64,000 nucleotides of DNA from an uncultured Cytophagales bacterium (GTDB taxonomy: Bacteria > Bacteroidota > Bacteroidia > Cytophagales > Cyclobacteriaceae): assembly GCA_913057175.1 (NCBI GenBank), contig CAJXNP010000013.1:124001-188000 (forward strand), read 5' to 3'. This document shows positions 51,253-59,694 of the stretch, in pieces. Position 1 is the stretch's first letter, and each line of letters begins with the position of its first letter. A model generated the notes under the pieces. That model saw only the letters and a list, made by a program, of their open reading frames with translations, made no database searches and was not told the origin of the DNA. Position numbers and translations under genes: made by a program.

Positions 51253-52299
51253 ATGATAAAATTCAAGTTCAGAAGTATAATAATATTTCTGAGTATTTTA
51301 ACCCTGATAAGCTACCTGACGGTATTCATATCGCCGGCGGTATTTTGGCCTTTTGGATTATTTAATTACCTCATTCCCATTCTCTTATCTGTTCAATTTA
51401 TCTTTGTCATTTATTTGGGCTTGAAGAAGAAATATAGGAAGCTGGCAGTATTTCCGATTGCTTCGATTTTAGCAGGATATTATTTCATTGACAACACTTA
51501 TAATTTTCCTAAGAAGAATGAAATAAGGGATTCCGACCTCAGTGTTTTGAGTTTTAATGCCCATTTTTTCCGTGAGAGACGAGACTATGGAAAGATAGAC
51601 ACTGCAATGATCAACTGGGCAGTAAATGATGATTCTGAAATAAAATGCTTCCAGGAATATAGCACCAATGAGAATTGGAGTGCATTCCATAATACACCAA
51701 AGTTTAGTACACGAGGATACGACTCACATGTCTATTCTTTTAAAAATGAAACTAATGACAACGGACTTGCAATATTTTCCAAATACCCCATTGTAAATAA
51801 TGGTCTTATTTTGTTAAATAAAGACAATCAGAATAATTGTATTTATGCAGATATCAAAGTGGAGGATGATACCATCAGAATTTACAATTTTCATTTGAAG
51901 TCCATGGGAATCAAACTCAGTGAGTTTAAAAAACCAGACCACTTTTCCGAAAATTCAAAAAGGACGGTAACGAAGTTGGGTTCGGCATCCTCAAAACGAG
52001 CAGTGGAGATTCATGAAATCATAAAAAACATTGAGCAATGTCCGTATCCTTATATTTTAACTTGCGATTTTAATGAATTGGTTTATGGAAATAATTATTA
52101 TAAACTAAAGAAAAAGGCCAACGATACGTTTGAAGAAGTGGGCTCAGGGTTTGGGTTTACCTTTAACAGTCTTTTGTTCTTTATCAGGATCGATCACCAG
52201 TTTTCTTCCGATTCCATCATTCCTGTAGATTTTAGGGTCATCAGGGAAATGAAAAAGTCTGATCACTTTCCGTTAAAAGGTTGGTACCGGTTAAATTAA
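51253..52299 (+). CDS. Membrane-anchored endonuclease/exonuclease/phosphatase family protein
   Basis: A 348-residue protein with two or three N-terminal helices (about residues 8-80) and an EEP (DNase I-like) domain facing the periplasm. The motif order is SVLSFNAHFFRER, catalytic Glu in CFQEY, FHLKSMGI, then TCDFNELVY (usually GDFN) and the terminal SDHFPL with the catalytic His. The domain might hydrolyse nucleic acids, sphingomyelin-like lipids or inositol phosphates. Its GDFN has a Cys in place of Gly. Monocistronic; the short hairpin before it (51211-51227) has a TTCG-type loop. Confidence 0.85.
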   Translation: MIKFKFRSIIIFLSILTLISYLTVFISPAVFWPFGLFNYLIPILLSVQFIFVIYLGLKKKYRKLAVFPIASILAGYYFIDNTYNFPKKNEIRDSDLSVLSFNAHFFRERRDYGKIDTAMINWAVNDDSEIKCFQEYSTNENWSAFHNTPKFSTRGYDSHVYSFKNETNDNGLAIFSKYPIVNNGLILLNKDNQNNCIYADIKVEDDTIRIYNFHLKSMGIKLSEFKKPDHFSENSKRTVTKLGSASSKRAVEIHEIIKNIEQCPYPYILTCDFNELVYGNNYYKLKKKANDTFEEVGSGFGFTFNSLLFFIRIDHQFSSDSIIPVDFRVIREMKKSDHFPLKGWYRLN

Positions 52300-52343
52300 T
52301 GTGAAGTGTTTGACAATGAGGAACAAATTTCATTCTTTTCAGT

Positions 52344-52351
52344 TAACTTTG
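52344..52351 (+). promoter_or_regulatory. Bacteroidota-type -7 box before ispG
   Basis: TAACTTTG matches TAnnTTTG, 16 bases before ATG 52368. The nearest TTTG (52309-52312) is further upstream than the usual -33. Confidence 0.4.
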
Positions 52352-52367
52352 AACAAATTAACCATAC

Positions 52368-54347
52368 ATGGATAATATGGAAAGCATTCTCTCTATAAAG
52401 AGATACTGCAATAGCCTGACCAGGTATTCTAGAAGAAAAACACGAGTTGTCAATATTGGAAATGTTGGGATTGGTGGAGAAAATCCCATCCGCGTGCAGT
52501 CGATGACTACAGTTGATACCATGGATACAATGGGTTCAGTTAAGCAATCCATTCGGATGATCGAGGCAGGTTGTGAGTTGGTCAGGATTACCGCTCCAAG
52601 CATCAATGAAGCCAAAAACCTGGAAAACATTAAAAATGAATTGAAAAAAAGGGGCTACGATACTCCCCTTGTAGCCGATATCCATTTTACTCCTAACGCT
52701 GCTGAAGTTGCTGCCAGGATCGTTGAAAAAGTTCGCGTGAATCCTGGAAACTATGCGGATAAAAAGAAATTTGAAGAAATAGAATACACAGACGTCGCCT
52801 ACGAAGCCGAGCTGGAAAGAATTCGTAATAAATTTACACCCCTGGTAAAGATCTGCAAGGAATACGGAACTGCCATGCGTATTGGGACAAACCATGGTTC
52901 CCTATCCGACAGAATTTTAAGCCGATACGGCGATACTCCCCTTGGAATGGTAGAATCAGCATTGGAGTTTTTGCGGATTTGTGAAGACTTGAATTACTAC
53001 GACATTGTCCTTTCCATGAAAGCCAGTAATACCCAGGTGATGGTTCAGGCATATCGTTTGTTAGTTCAAAAGCTTGACGAAGAAGGGTTGCAACCGTATC
53101 CATTGCATTTGGGGGTGACTGAAGCTGGAGAGGCTGAAGATGGACGGATTAAATCTGCTGTTGGTATCGGGACATTGCTGGAAGATGGGTTAGGAGATAC
53201 CGTCCGTGTTTCTTTGACGGAAGAGCCGGAATTCGAAGCTCCCGTTGCGCAAACACTTGTTGAAAGGTATGCTTTAAGGAATGGCCACAAGGAAATTCCC
53301 GAGGTTCATGAAATACCGATCGATCCGTTTGTTTATTCCAAAAGGGTAACCAGGGAAGTACTCAATATCGGTGGATCAAATGTGCCCAGGGTCATTACGG
53401 ATATTCACCAGATAGAAAACATCGAATACAAAGATTTGAAGTGCACAGGGCATATTTATTTGCCCGAGTTGGATAAATTTGGCATGAATGACCTGGGGAC
53501 GGATTTCGTTTATTCAGGTTCCAAGCCGATTCCTTTCATGCTGCCAAACGGATTGAAAGAAATTGTCAATTTTGAGCAGTGGAAATCACTGGAAGACAGG
53601 CACGATCGCTATCCATTGTTTCGGTTGAGCGAATTCATTTCTGCGTCCGACAAAAGCGTTCAATTAAATTTTATTTCTGTTTCTATCGAAGATTGGAGTC
53701 AGGAGTTAATCGAAGTGTCCAAAAATCCTACCATCGTTTTCATTCTTCATACAAGCAATGATCATGCGCTTCCTGAGCTGAGAAGATTTTATTTTTATTT
53801 AATCGAACACAAACTGGATGTTACGGTTATAGTAAAAAGAGCGTATGAAGAAAAGAACGCAGATAAAACCTTGCTTTACAGCGCTACAGATATCGGAGGA
53901 TTGCTGATCGATGGTTTGGGTGATGGAATATTTTTATCAACAGAAAATTATTCCTATTCGAATAAGGAAGAGTTGGTTAAGGATATCAAGTTTTTGAATG
54001 ATACCTCATTTGGGGTTTTACAGGCGGCAAGGACCCGAATGTCGAAAACGGAGTACATTTCCTGTCCATCTTGTGGCAGGACACTATTTGACTTGCAGGA
54101 AACCACTGCCATGATTCGCAAGCGAACGGACCATCTGAAAGGGGTGAAAATAGGCATCATGGGTTGCATTGTGAATGGCCCTGGCGAAATGGCCGATGCC
54201 GATTATGGATATGTGGGTTCGGGAAGAGGTAAAATTACCTTGTACAAAGGAAAAGAGGTGGTGAAGAAAGGAATACCCTCTGAAATGGCGTTGGATGAAT
54301 TAATAGAATTGATCAAAGAATACGGAGACTGGAGAGATCCGGAATAA
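52368..54347 (+). CDS. ispG: 4-hydroxy-3-methylbut-2-enyl-diphosphate synthase, large three-domain type
   Basis: A 659-residue enzyme (EC 1.17.7.1 or 1.17.7.3) of the non-mevalonate isoprenoid pathway, making HMBPP in the cytoplasm. The TIM-barrel N-terminus (NVGIGGENPIRVQSMTTVDT) and the C-terminal 4Fe-4S domain with the Cys ligands in CPSCGRTLFDL and GIMGCIVNGPGEMADADYGY are complete. Between them, about residues 290-550, is the extra domain that distinguishes the plant-like and Bacteroidota enzyme from the 370-residue E. coli form. The next gene is a small membrane protein starting two bases past the stop of its reading frame, likely the same transcript. Confidence 0.97.
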   Translation: MDNMESILSIKRYCNSLTRYSRRKTRVVNIGNVGIGGENPIRVQSMTTVDTMDTMGSVKQSIRMIEAGCELVRITAPSINEAKNLENIKNELKKRGYDTPLVADIHFTPNAAEVAARIVEKVRVNPGNYADKKKFEEIEYTDVAYEAELERIRNKFTPLVKICKEYGTAMRIGTNHGSLSDRILSRYGDTPLGMVESALEFLRICEDLNYYDIVLSMKASNTQVMVQAYRLLVQKLDEEGLQPYPLHLGVTEAGEAEDGRIKSAVGIGTLLEDGLGDTVRVSLTEEPEFEAPVAQTLVERYALRNGHKEIPEVHEIPIDPFVYSKRVTREVLNIGGSNVPRVITDIHQIENIEYKDLKCTGHIYLPELDKFGMNDLGTDFVYSGSKPIPFMLPNGLKEIVNFEQWKSLEDRHDRYPLFRLSEFISASDKSVQLNFISVSIEDWSQELIEVSKNPTIVFILHTSNDHALPELRRFYFYLIEHKLDVTVIVKRAYEEKNADKTLLYSATDIGGLLIDGLGDGIFLSTENYSYSNKEELVKDIKFLNDTSFGVLQAARTRMSKTEYISCPSCGRTLFDLQETTAMIRKRTDHLKGVKIGIMGCIVNGPGEMADADYGYVGSGRGKITLYKGKEVVKKGIPSEMALDELIELIKEYGDWRDPE

Positions 54348-54357
54348 ATTGAAGCAT

Positions 54358-54561
54358 ATGGAAGAGGACAAGAAAAAGAACGAAATGCCCGGAGCTGGTG
54401 ATTATTTTCAGTTTGGGGAAGTGCTTACTTATTTTTTTAGAAAAAAAGACCCCAATCGCAAGACAAATTTCAACATCAAAGCCATGCATGGCATCAACAG
54501 GATTTCTATCATCGTATTTCTGATCGCCGTAATCGTATTGTTGATCAGGCACGTTTTCTAA
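54358..54561 (+). CDS. DUF6728-type small membrane protein
   Basis: A 67-residue protein with a polar N-terminal half (GDYFQFGEVLTYFFRKKDPN) and one C-terminal helix (about residues 45-65). The block Y-F-R-K-K-D-P-N-R followed by N-[FI]-[NL]-x-[KR]-x-MHGINRISI is what I recall for DUF6728, a family seen in Cytophagales. Start ATG 54358 is chosen over the TTG at 54349. It follows ispG after 10 bases and is followed by the MmcQ/YjbR gene after 3, so it is inside an operon. Function unknown. Confidence 0.65.
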   Translation: MEEDKKKNEMPGAGDYFQFGEVLTYFFRKKDPNRKTNFNIKAMHGINRISIIVFLIAVIVLLIRHVF

Positions 54562-54564
54562 TCC

Positions 54565-54918
54565 ATGAATATTGAAGAATTTCGCAATTACTGCATTCAA
54601 AAGCCCGGTGTGACCGAAGAATCCCCTTTTGGCCCCGATACGTTGGTTTTTAAAGTGATGGGAAAAATGTTTGCCCTCACCAACATGGAAGAATTCAAAA
54701 GTGTCAATTTGAAATGCGTCCCTGAGAAGGCTATTGAGCTAAGGGAAAAATACCCCGCTGTACAGCCAGGCTATCACATGAACAAAAAACACTGGAACAC
54801 CATTTTGATGAATGATGTGGTACAGGATCAGCTTATTTTCGAATGGACTGACGATTCTTACCAATTGGTAGTTGATGGACTGTCAAAGAAGGATAAGGAA
54901 AGGTTGTTTGACATTTAA
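54565..54918 (+). CDS. MmcQ/YjbR family protein
   Basis: A 117-residue member of the MmcQ/YjbR family (cytosolic, double-winged fold). The order is RNYCIQKPGVTEESPFGPDTLVFKVMGKMFAL, LKCVPEKAIELREKYPAVQPGYHMNKKHWNTI and LIFEWTDDSYQLVVDGLSKK; the PGYHMNKKHW segment is diagnostic. The family has been annotated as DNA-binding, but its biological role is unresolved. It is the last gene of the ispG unit, three bases after the DUF6728 gene. Confidence 0.92.
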   Translation: MNIEEFRNYCIQKPGVTEESPFGPDTLVFKVMGKMFALTNMEEFKSVNLKCVPEKAIELREKYPAVQPGYHMNKKHWNTILMNDVVQDQLIFEWTDDSYQLVVDGLSKKDKERLFDI

Positions 54919-54998
54919 ATTTTGATTCTATTTTTCTAGTCAAATTGTGGTTTTTAACTTTAGTAACACAATCAGAGTTTATTTCGTAAATTGGGAGT

Positions 54999-55205
54999 AT
55001 GAATTGGCAAGAAAGGATTACTTCAGATAAAAAAGTTCTTCTCGGCAAACCCGTCATAAAAGACACAAGGATTTCGGTAGAATTTATTCTTGAGAGGTTG
55101 GCGGCGGGTTGGTCTGAATCAAAAATTCTTGAAAGCTATCCCCATTTAAAAAAGGAAGATATCCAAGTTGTTATCGCCTATTTGAATGATTCCTTTCGCA
55201 ATTAG
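54999..55205 (+). CDS. DUF433 protein (antitoxin-like), orphan
   Basis: A 68-residue protein of DUF433. The pattern KVLLGKPVIKDTRISVEFILERLAAGWSESKILESYPHLKKEDI with the G-K-P-x-I-x-x-T-R-I-x-V core is diagnostic. The family carries a helix-turn-helix-like fold and usually precedes a DUF5615 PIN-like toxin gene. Here the following gene is on the other strand and unrelated, overlapping the stop by four bases, so this is an orphan antitoxin-like gene or it pairs elsewhere. Confidence 0.9.
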   Translation: MNWQERITSDKKVLLGKPVIKDTRISVEFILERLAAGWSESKILESYPHLKKEDIQVVIAYLNDSFRN

Positions 55206-55444
55206 ATATCCTTGTTTATCCTTCTATAAAATTGATTGACGTCTTCCTCCGGAAGGGCGACATATATTTCGACGGTTTTGGACACCTTTTCTCCATAGTT
55301 TTCACCAAATACTTTGCAGTTCAATCTATGCATTTCAGCCAAGCACCCAGCCGAATCCAATGTTCGGGAATATTGTTGTCCATATTCCCGCATTTCGTCA
55401 AATGAGGAATGAATTTTAATTGGCTTTCGCTTTTTGATGTTCAT
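55202..55444 (-). CDS. Uncharacterised 80-residue protein
   Basis: An 80-residue cytosolic protein, basic at the N-terminus (MNIKKRKPIK), with a mixed alpha/beta pattern and no membrane segment. I do not recognise a family. Its stop overlaps the DUF433 stop by four bases on the opposite strand, so the pair is arranged tail to tail with no room for a terminator. It is a poor match for DUF5615, whose core MKILADENI is absent, so it is not the expected partner of DUF433. Confidence 0.6.
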   Translation of the reverse strand: MNIKKRKPIKIHSSFDEMREYGQQYSRTLDSAGCLAEMHRLNCKVFGENYGEKVSKTVEIYVALPEEDVNQFYRRINKDI

Positions 55445-55511
55445 GCTGTTTTTTTATAAATCTGATAAATAGAAAAAGATTAGCTCCCACTAAAAATAAC
55501 ACTTAATTCAT

Positions 55512-57137
55512 TCACCTGCTAAAACTAGCTCCTTCTTTCCAACCAGGAAACGTTCTTCCAAAGCTCAACTCGTAACCAACATCCAGCATCACCTGTCCGA
55601 CTTGTAAAATTCCTCCTAAGTCAAATATCTCCGGATCGTAGTTGTCCGTTGCATTGTGGTAATCATTCAGGCGGTACAGGTTTTCCTGTTCTTTGCCCCA
55701 TTCCAATCCATGGGCTATACTGTGATTGCCCAGTTTCCCATAAAAACTCGGAACACCCATTTTAGCAAAATTGATATGATCTGACCGGAAGAAATAGCCT
55801 TTTTCAGGGTGAGGATCCGGGTTTACTTCCAAATTATATCGATCTGCTACACTTTTTACTATTTCATCCAATTCAGATTGTCCATAGCCGATCACGGTAA
55901 TGTCTTTTGTCCTGCCATACCCCATGATGGCATCGATATTGAGATTGGCAACGGTTTTGTCAAGCGGATAAATGGGATTTTCAGAGTAGTATTTTGACCC
56001 CAGCAATCCTTGCTCTTCGGCTGTTACGGCAAGGATGATGATGCTTCTCTCCGGTTTTGTTTCGAGCTGGGCAAATGCCCTTCCTATTTCCATGATCGCT
56101 GCTACTCCGGTAGCATTATCAACCGCTCCATTGTAGATGGAGTCTCCATCAACTTTTTCACCGATTCCCAAATGATCCCAGTGTGCGGTGTAAATAATCG
56201 TCTCCTCCGGATATTTGGTGCCCGTAATTTTTCCTATTACATTTTTTGAGGTGTTAAACTCCATTTCATTGGTCATGGAATAGGAGTAGGTTGCGCCCAA
56301 TTCAACAGGTTTAAAGCCTTTCTGTCCGGCTTTTTCTGTCAGATCTTCATAGCTTAATCCAGCCGATTCGAAGAGTTCCCTGGCGGCTTCATTGGAAATC
56401 CAGCCTTGAATCCGGCAATTGTTTAAATTCTTATGCTCCAGGTCCACGACCATTTCTGCGCCTTTCCAGCTATTCTTTACCGTGCTCCACGGGTAGCTGG
56501 CAGCCTCGGTCTCATGAATGATCATCACACCATCAGCGCCTTGTCGGGCGGCTTCTTCATATTTGTAAGTCCATCGACCATAATAGGTCATGGCGTTGCC
56601 GGTAAAAAGTTCACTGTCACCACTTTGATAGCCGGGATCATTTACCATGACGATGGCTGTTTTTCCGGTCATATCTAGTCCTTCGTAGTCATTCCATCCA
56701 TATTCCGGGGCAACAATCCCAAATCCGGCAAAGACAAACTGCGAATTTTCGATCGATGTGGTTTCTTCTACCCTCGTTTCGCTGGTCACGAAATCTTTTC
56801 CCAATGTCCAATCGAGTTTTTTTGATGGAAGATTTACTTCCAATAAGGAATCACGGTTGGAGTTGATTTGCACGAGGTTTACATCCTGAAAATAGCTATC
56901 CCCATTTCCAGGTTCTATTCCTGCCTTTTGCATTTCGTCTTTGATAAAGTTTACAGTCAGTTCTTCACCTTCGGAAAAAGGCATCCTTCCCAGGAATTCA
57001 TCAGAAGATAGCTTGGCCAAATAGTATTCTACTATGGTGCTATCCAAAGTCAATTTTTGGGATTTGGTTTCCTTTTCGGTGCAGCTTGATATTATCAATA
57101 GAATTGCAATAACAAAGTAGATGGAGTTTATTTTCAT
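55512..57137 (-). CDS. M28 family metallopeptidase lipoprotein
   Basis: A 541-residue lipoprotein (signal MKINSIYFVIAILLIISSC). A PA domain at about 120-280 is inserted before the di-zinc M28 domain. Metal and catalytic residues appear in YTAHWDHLG (His, Asp), GAVDNATGVAAIMEIGRAF (bridging Asp), AVTAEEQGLLGSKYY (catalytic Glu and its neighbour) and a final His near SFYGKLGNHSIAHG. Members remove N-terminal residues from peptides; location is the outer membrane or periplasm. Monocistronic, with 357 bases of repeat-rich sequence between it and the upstream gene. Confidence 0.93.
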   Translation of the reverse strand: MKINSIYFVIAILLIISSCTEKETKSQKLTLDSTIVEYYLAKLSSDEFLGRMPFSEGEELTVNFIKDEMQKAGIEPGNGDSYFQDVNLVQINSNRDSLLEVNLPSKKLDWTLGKDFVTSETRVEETTSIENSQFVFAGFGIVAPEYGWNDYEGLDMTGKTAIVMVNDPGYQSGDSELFTGNAMTYYGRWTYKYEEAARQGADGVMIIHETEAASYPWSTVKNSWKGAEMVVDLEHKNLNNCRIQGWISNEAARELFESAGLSYEDLTEKAGQKGFKPVELGATYSYSMTNEMEFNTSKNVIGKITGTKYPEETIIYTAHWDHLGIGEKVDGDSIYNGAVDNATGVAAIMEIGRAFAQLETKPERSIIILAVTAEEQGLLGSKYYSENPIYPLDKTVANLNIDAIMGYGRTKDITVIGYGQSELDEIVKSVADRYNLEVNPDPHPEKGYFFRSDHINFAKMGVPSFYGKLGNHSIAHGLEWGKEQENLYRLNDYHNATDNYDPEIFDLGGILQVGQVMLDVGYELSFGRTFPGWKEGASFSR

Positions 57138-57315
57138 GAGTAGAATTTTTTGAATTTGAACAATTGAATTGTAATGCTTTTCAAATTAATAAATACTGTC
57201 GTCCGACTAAATTAAAACAAAGTCAAAAATTAGCCAATACACTAATTTTAAAGAGATTTTATTTGAAACCAGAAAAACACCCCCATTTATCAGAATTCAG
57301 AAAAACAGGAAAATT

Positions 57316-57346
57316 CCCCTCCTTGGAGGGGTTAGGGGTGGGTTTT
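57316..57346. repeat. GC-rich palindromic intergenic repeat
   Basis: CCCCTCC-TT-GGAGGGG (57316-57331) is a palindrome, followed by TTAGGGGTGGG and a T tract. From memory this sequence type recurs in intergenic DNA of many Bacteroidota genomes. It could act as a terminator for transcription running toward 57.4 kb. A degenerate copy is at 45296-45313. Confidence 0.7.
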
Positions 57347-57427
57347 TTACCAAATGTCTCAAGTTTCGTAAATTTTATCGGATAACAGTAATTAATAATA
57401 AATGCTGTTTAGTTTAGGTTTTTTGGA

Positions 57428-57441
57428 GGGTGGAGACACCC
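57428..57441. repeat. GAGA-loop hairpin element
   Basis: GGGTG-GAGA-CACCC, within a GC-rich island (57425-57475) that stands out from the AT-rich surroundings. It includes a second inverted sequence TCCG/CGGA. Possibly part of a repeat element, not a gene. Confidence 0.5.
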
Positions 57442-57494
57442 GTTAGAGTGTGCTTGTCCGACCACTGGCGGAACCTTAATATCACTCACTCTAT

Positions 57495-59336
57495 TCATTC
57501 TGTTTTTCTGATCAAAACAATCCAGTCCTGATCCGGATTTCCCGGAGGATCACTAACATCGATTTTTTCTCCGCCCGATATTGTTGTAATGCTTCCATTT
57601 TGCAACTCGCCGCCATTTTTTGGATCATACCATTTTACCTCAAATTCACCAATAAATTCATTCATGTCGATTTGGGTTTGACTCCATTTTGGTAAGTAAA
57701 TTGTGATCAGTTCATTTTCTTTGACAAAGCAAAAATCATTTTGATTGATAGTCAAAGAATCGGCCGGTTCCATCTCATGAAAAGGAAGGTGTTTTTGAAA
57801 GAATTGAAGTGCGTATCGCGTGTAATCCCACATCCGGTCCCTTGATCGCCAATCCTCACAACCCAAATCGTTATTGTGGTTTTTATAGCCAAAGTACCAC
57901 TCAACACCGCTACCTCCTGCCATCAGGTTTGCCCACAGAACATATTTCCTCACACTGTCCTGGTTATTCAGATCTGCCCGGTCATCGGGGTCAACTCCAC
58001 GCCAGTGTGGCCCGATCTCATCAATGTTTACAACCCACTGTTTGCCATTGGCTTTAGACTTTTTGAGCCAGGACAAAGTTGCATGATGGGTGTTCAAAGG
58101 ATTTCCCAGTTGCATAGAAGGTCCATCCAGGTATGGATAGCCTAATAACTCATTGAATATGGAATCGCGGTATTTAACGTTTGCATGTGTGTGAATGACC
58201 GTAAAATTTTGATACGGGTCATGCTCTTTTATGTATTTCACCATCGCTTTTTGTTGCTTACGGTTTTGCGCGACTGGCGTAAAATCAGCGTATCCATTCT
58301 CTTCCCCCATATTCCAGGTAATGGCGAGATGATGCGCAAACCTGGCAATGAGCTCCCGGAAGTATAATTTTCTTTCAAATCCCATATCCCCGCCATTCAG
58401 CATGGTTTCATTTTCCGTTTCCTGCAGGACTATGTGGAGCATGAGGCCCAGTTGATCCATGTGCGAAAACACAATTTCCCATTGATCGAGTTTGCTGCAA
58501 TCAAAGCGGGTCCTGGTTTCATAGCTATTGTAAGGCCAAACATCTTCACCATCACCTTGAATGTTGAGCGTTAAGAAATAGACTGAGTTCATGTCTTTTG
58601 ATGCCAGGTAATTCAAAGCGCCAATGATCGATTTACCTTTTCCATTTTGCCAGGTCGGGTCGCCCTCTTTCCAATCTTTCAGATGAGGTTTATAGGCATG
58701 CAGGGATTCATTTGGGGCAGCTTCTCCCATTCTTTGTTCCTGATCGCCATTGTAAAATGTATCATCAAAATCTTCGTAAGCGAGGAAATTTTCCGGTGAG
58801 TCGGCTCCGCCTTTCAGATAGTATTCCCCTGTTTCAGCAAATTGCAGGTATCTTGTTCCTACATATTTTAATTTACCCTTCGACCGGAAATCTTTTTCAT
58901 TTTTATCAGAAGGGGCGATTTGAAAAGTACCTCTGGCGCCATCAAAAAACACTGGTTCACCCTCTTCAGGGTTGTCCGAAACAGCAATGTTTTTTCCTTG
59001 ACGGAAAGATGCTGTGTAGTGCCAAGTGCCGGTTTTGTCAGGAATAAAACGAACCTGCCATTTATTACCTTCTTTTGCGCCCGACTCTGCAGCATTTCCA
59101 TCAGCTACATAAAATCCGGGTATGGAATAGGAATGATCCTCATTGGTGAATTCGACAATCAATCGATAATCTGTAAATGGATTGGGCGTATCATTTTCAT
59201 GCGTTTCCGGGCCCTGGAATGTTAGGGTTGTTGCATGCCATTTTTTTAATTCACCCACAATAGAAACCTCATGAGATTCAGAGCATTTGCATAATACAAG
59301 GATTAGGAAAAGCGATAGTAAAGGGAGTCGTCTCAA
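57495..59336 (-). CDS. DUF5060 glycoside hydrolase-like lipoprotein
   Basis: A 613-residue lipoprotein (LILVLCKCSE, Cys16-18 region). The N-terminal DUF5060 beta domain (about 22-150) has KWHATTLTFQGPET and the terminal ARGTFQI. A TIM-barrel-like catalytic region follows (about 160-510) with likely acid/base Glu in ITWNMGEENGY and nucleophile Glu in VVNIDEIGPHW, the strand 4/strand 7 pattern of clan GH-A. The C-terminal Ig-like 'collagen-binding' region (about 525-610) ends in WIVLIRK. Activity is not certain; related families act on plant cell-wall polysaccharides. It is separated from the M28 gene by the repeat region. Confidence 0.75.
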   Translation of the reverse strand: MRRLPLLSLFLILVLCKCSESHEVSIVGELKKWHATTLTFQGPETHENDTPNPFTDYRLIVEFTNEDHSYSIPGFYVADGNAAESGAKEGNKWQVRFIPDKTGTWHYTASFRQGKNIAVSDNPEEGEPVFFDGARGTFQIAPSDKNEKDFRSKGKLKYVGTRYLQFAETGEYYLKGGADSPENFLAYEDFDDTFYNGDQEQRMGEAAPNESLHAYKPHLKDWKEGDPTWQNGKGKSIIGALNYLASKDMNSVYFLTLNIQGDGEDVWPYNSYETRTRFDCSKLDQWEIVFSHMDQLGLMLHIVLQETENETMLNGGDMGFERKLYFRELIARFAHHLAITWNMGEENGYADFTPVAQNRKQQKAMVKYIKEHDPYQNFTVIHTHANVKYRDSIFNELLGYPYLDGPSMQLGNPLNTHHATLSWLKKSKANGKQWVVNIDEIGPHWRGVDPDDRADLNNQDSVRKYVLWANLMAGGSGVEWYFGYKNHNNDLGCEDWRSRDRMWDYTRYALQFFQKHLPFHEMEPADSLTINQNDFCFVKENELITIYLPKWSQTQIDMNEFIGEFEVKWYDPKNGGELQNGSITTISGGEKIDVSDPPGNPDQDWIVLIRKTE

Positions 59337-59694
59337 TTTGTTTTAATATTGGTTTAGCATTGAATGTAAACAAACACGTTGGCTCAGGCAATATTCCACG
59401 TCAAATTGAAAGATATAATTTCATTTTACAATGTTATCACATCAGATGTCTGGCTATAAATAAATCTAAAGTTTCATAAAGTAAATATGTTAAAAAGGAT
59501 AAATTGGCCTTTGTCTTTCTTGGTCAAATTCTAAATAAACACTACCCTGTTATGAGTTTTCATCAACAGGGTTCTTAATTGTTAGTGAAAAACTGACAGT
59601 CCGACGAAGCAGGTGATCAGCAATGCATTTTATTATTATATTGAAAAAATAGGATTTGCTACTCTGAATAAGGAAACGACCTGAATTATAGATT
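59337..59694. other. Divergent region before the MFS transporter
   Basis: A 358-base gap. A hairpin, ACCCTGTT (59544-59551) / AACAGGGT (59565-59572), with an inner ATGA/TCAT stem, lies about 120 bases before the transporter start. It could be a leader structure or the terminator of a small plus-strand transcript. No gene seen. Confidence 0.5.

Larger units (their letters stand above)
57138..57494. other. Repeat-rich intergenic region
   Basis: A 357-base gap. It contains a well-formed palindromic repeat (57316-57346), a GAGA-loop hairpin (57428-57441) and a further small inverted sequence TCCG...CGGA at about 57457-57472. No gene is evident in it; a 73-codon frame crosses the repeat but looks non-coding. 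Confidence 0.5.

Noticed and set aside
57164-57385. 73-codon plus-strand frame in the repeat-rich gap
   Set aside because: It crosses the palindromic repeat (57316-57346) and reads as translated repeat and AT-rich DNA.
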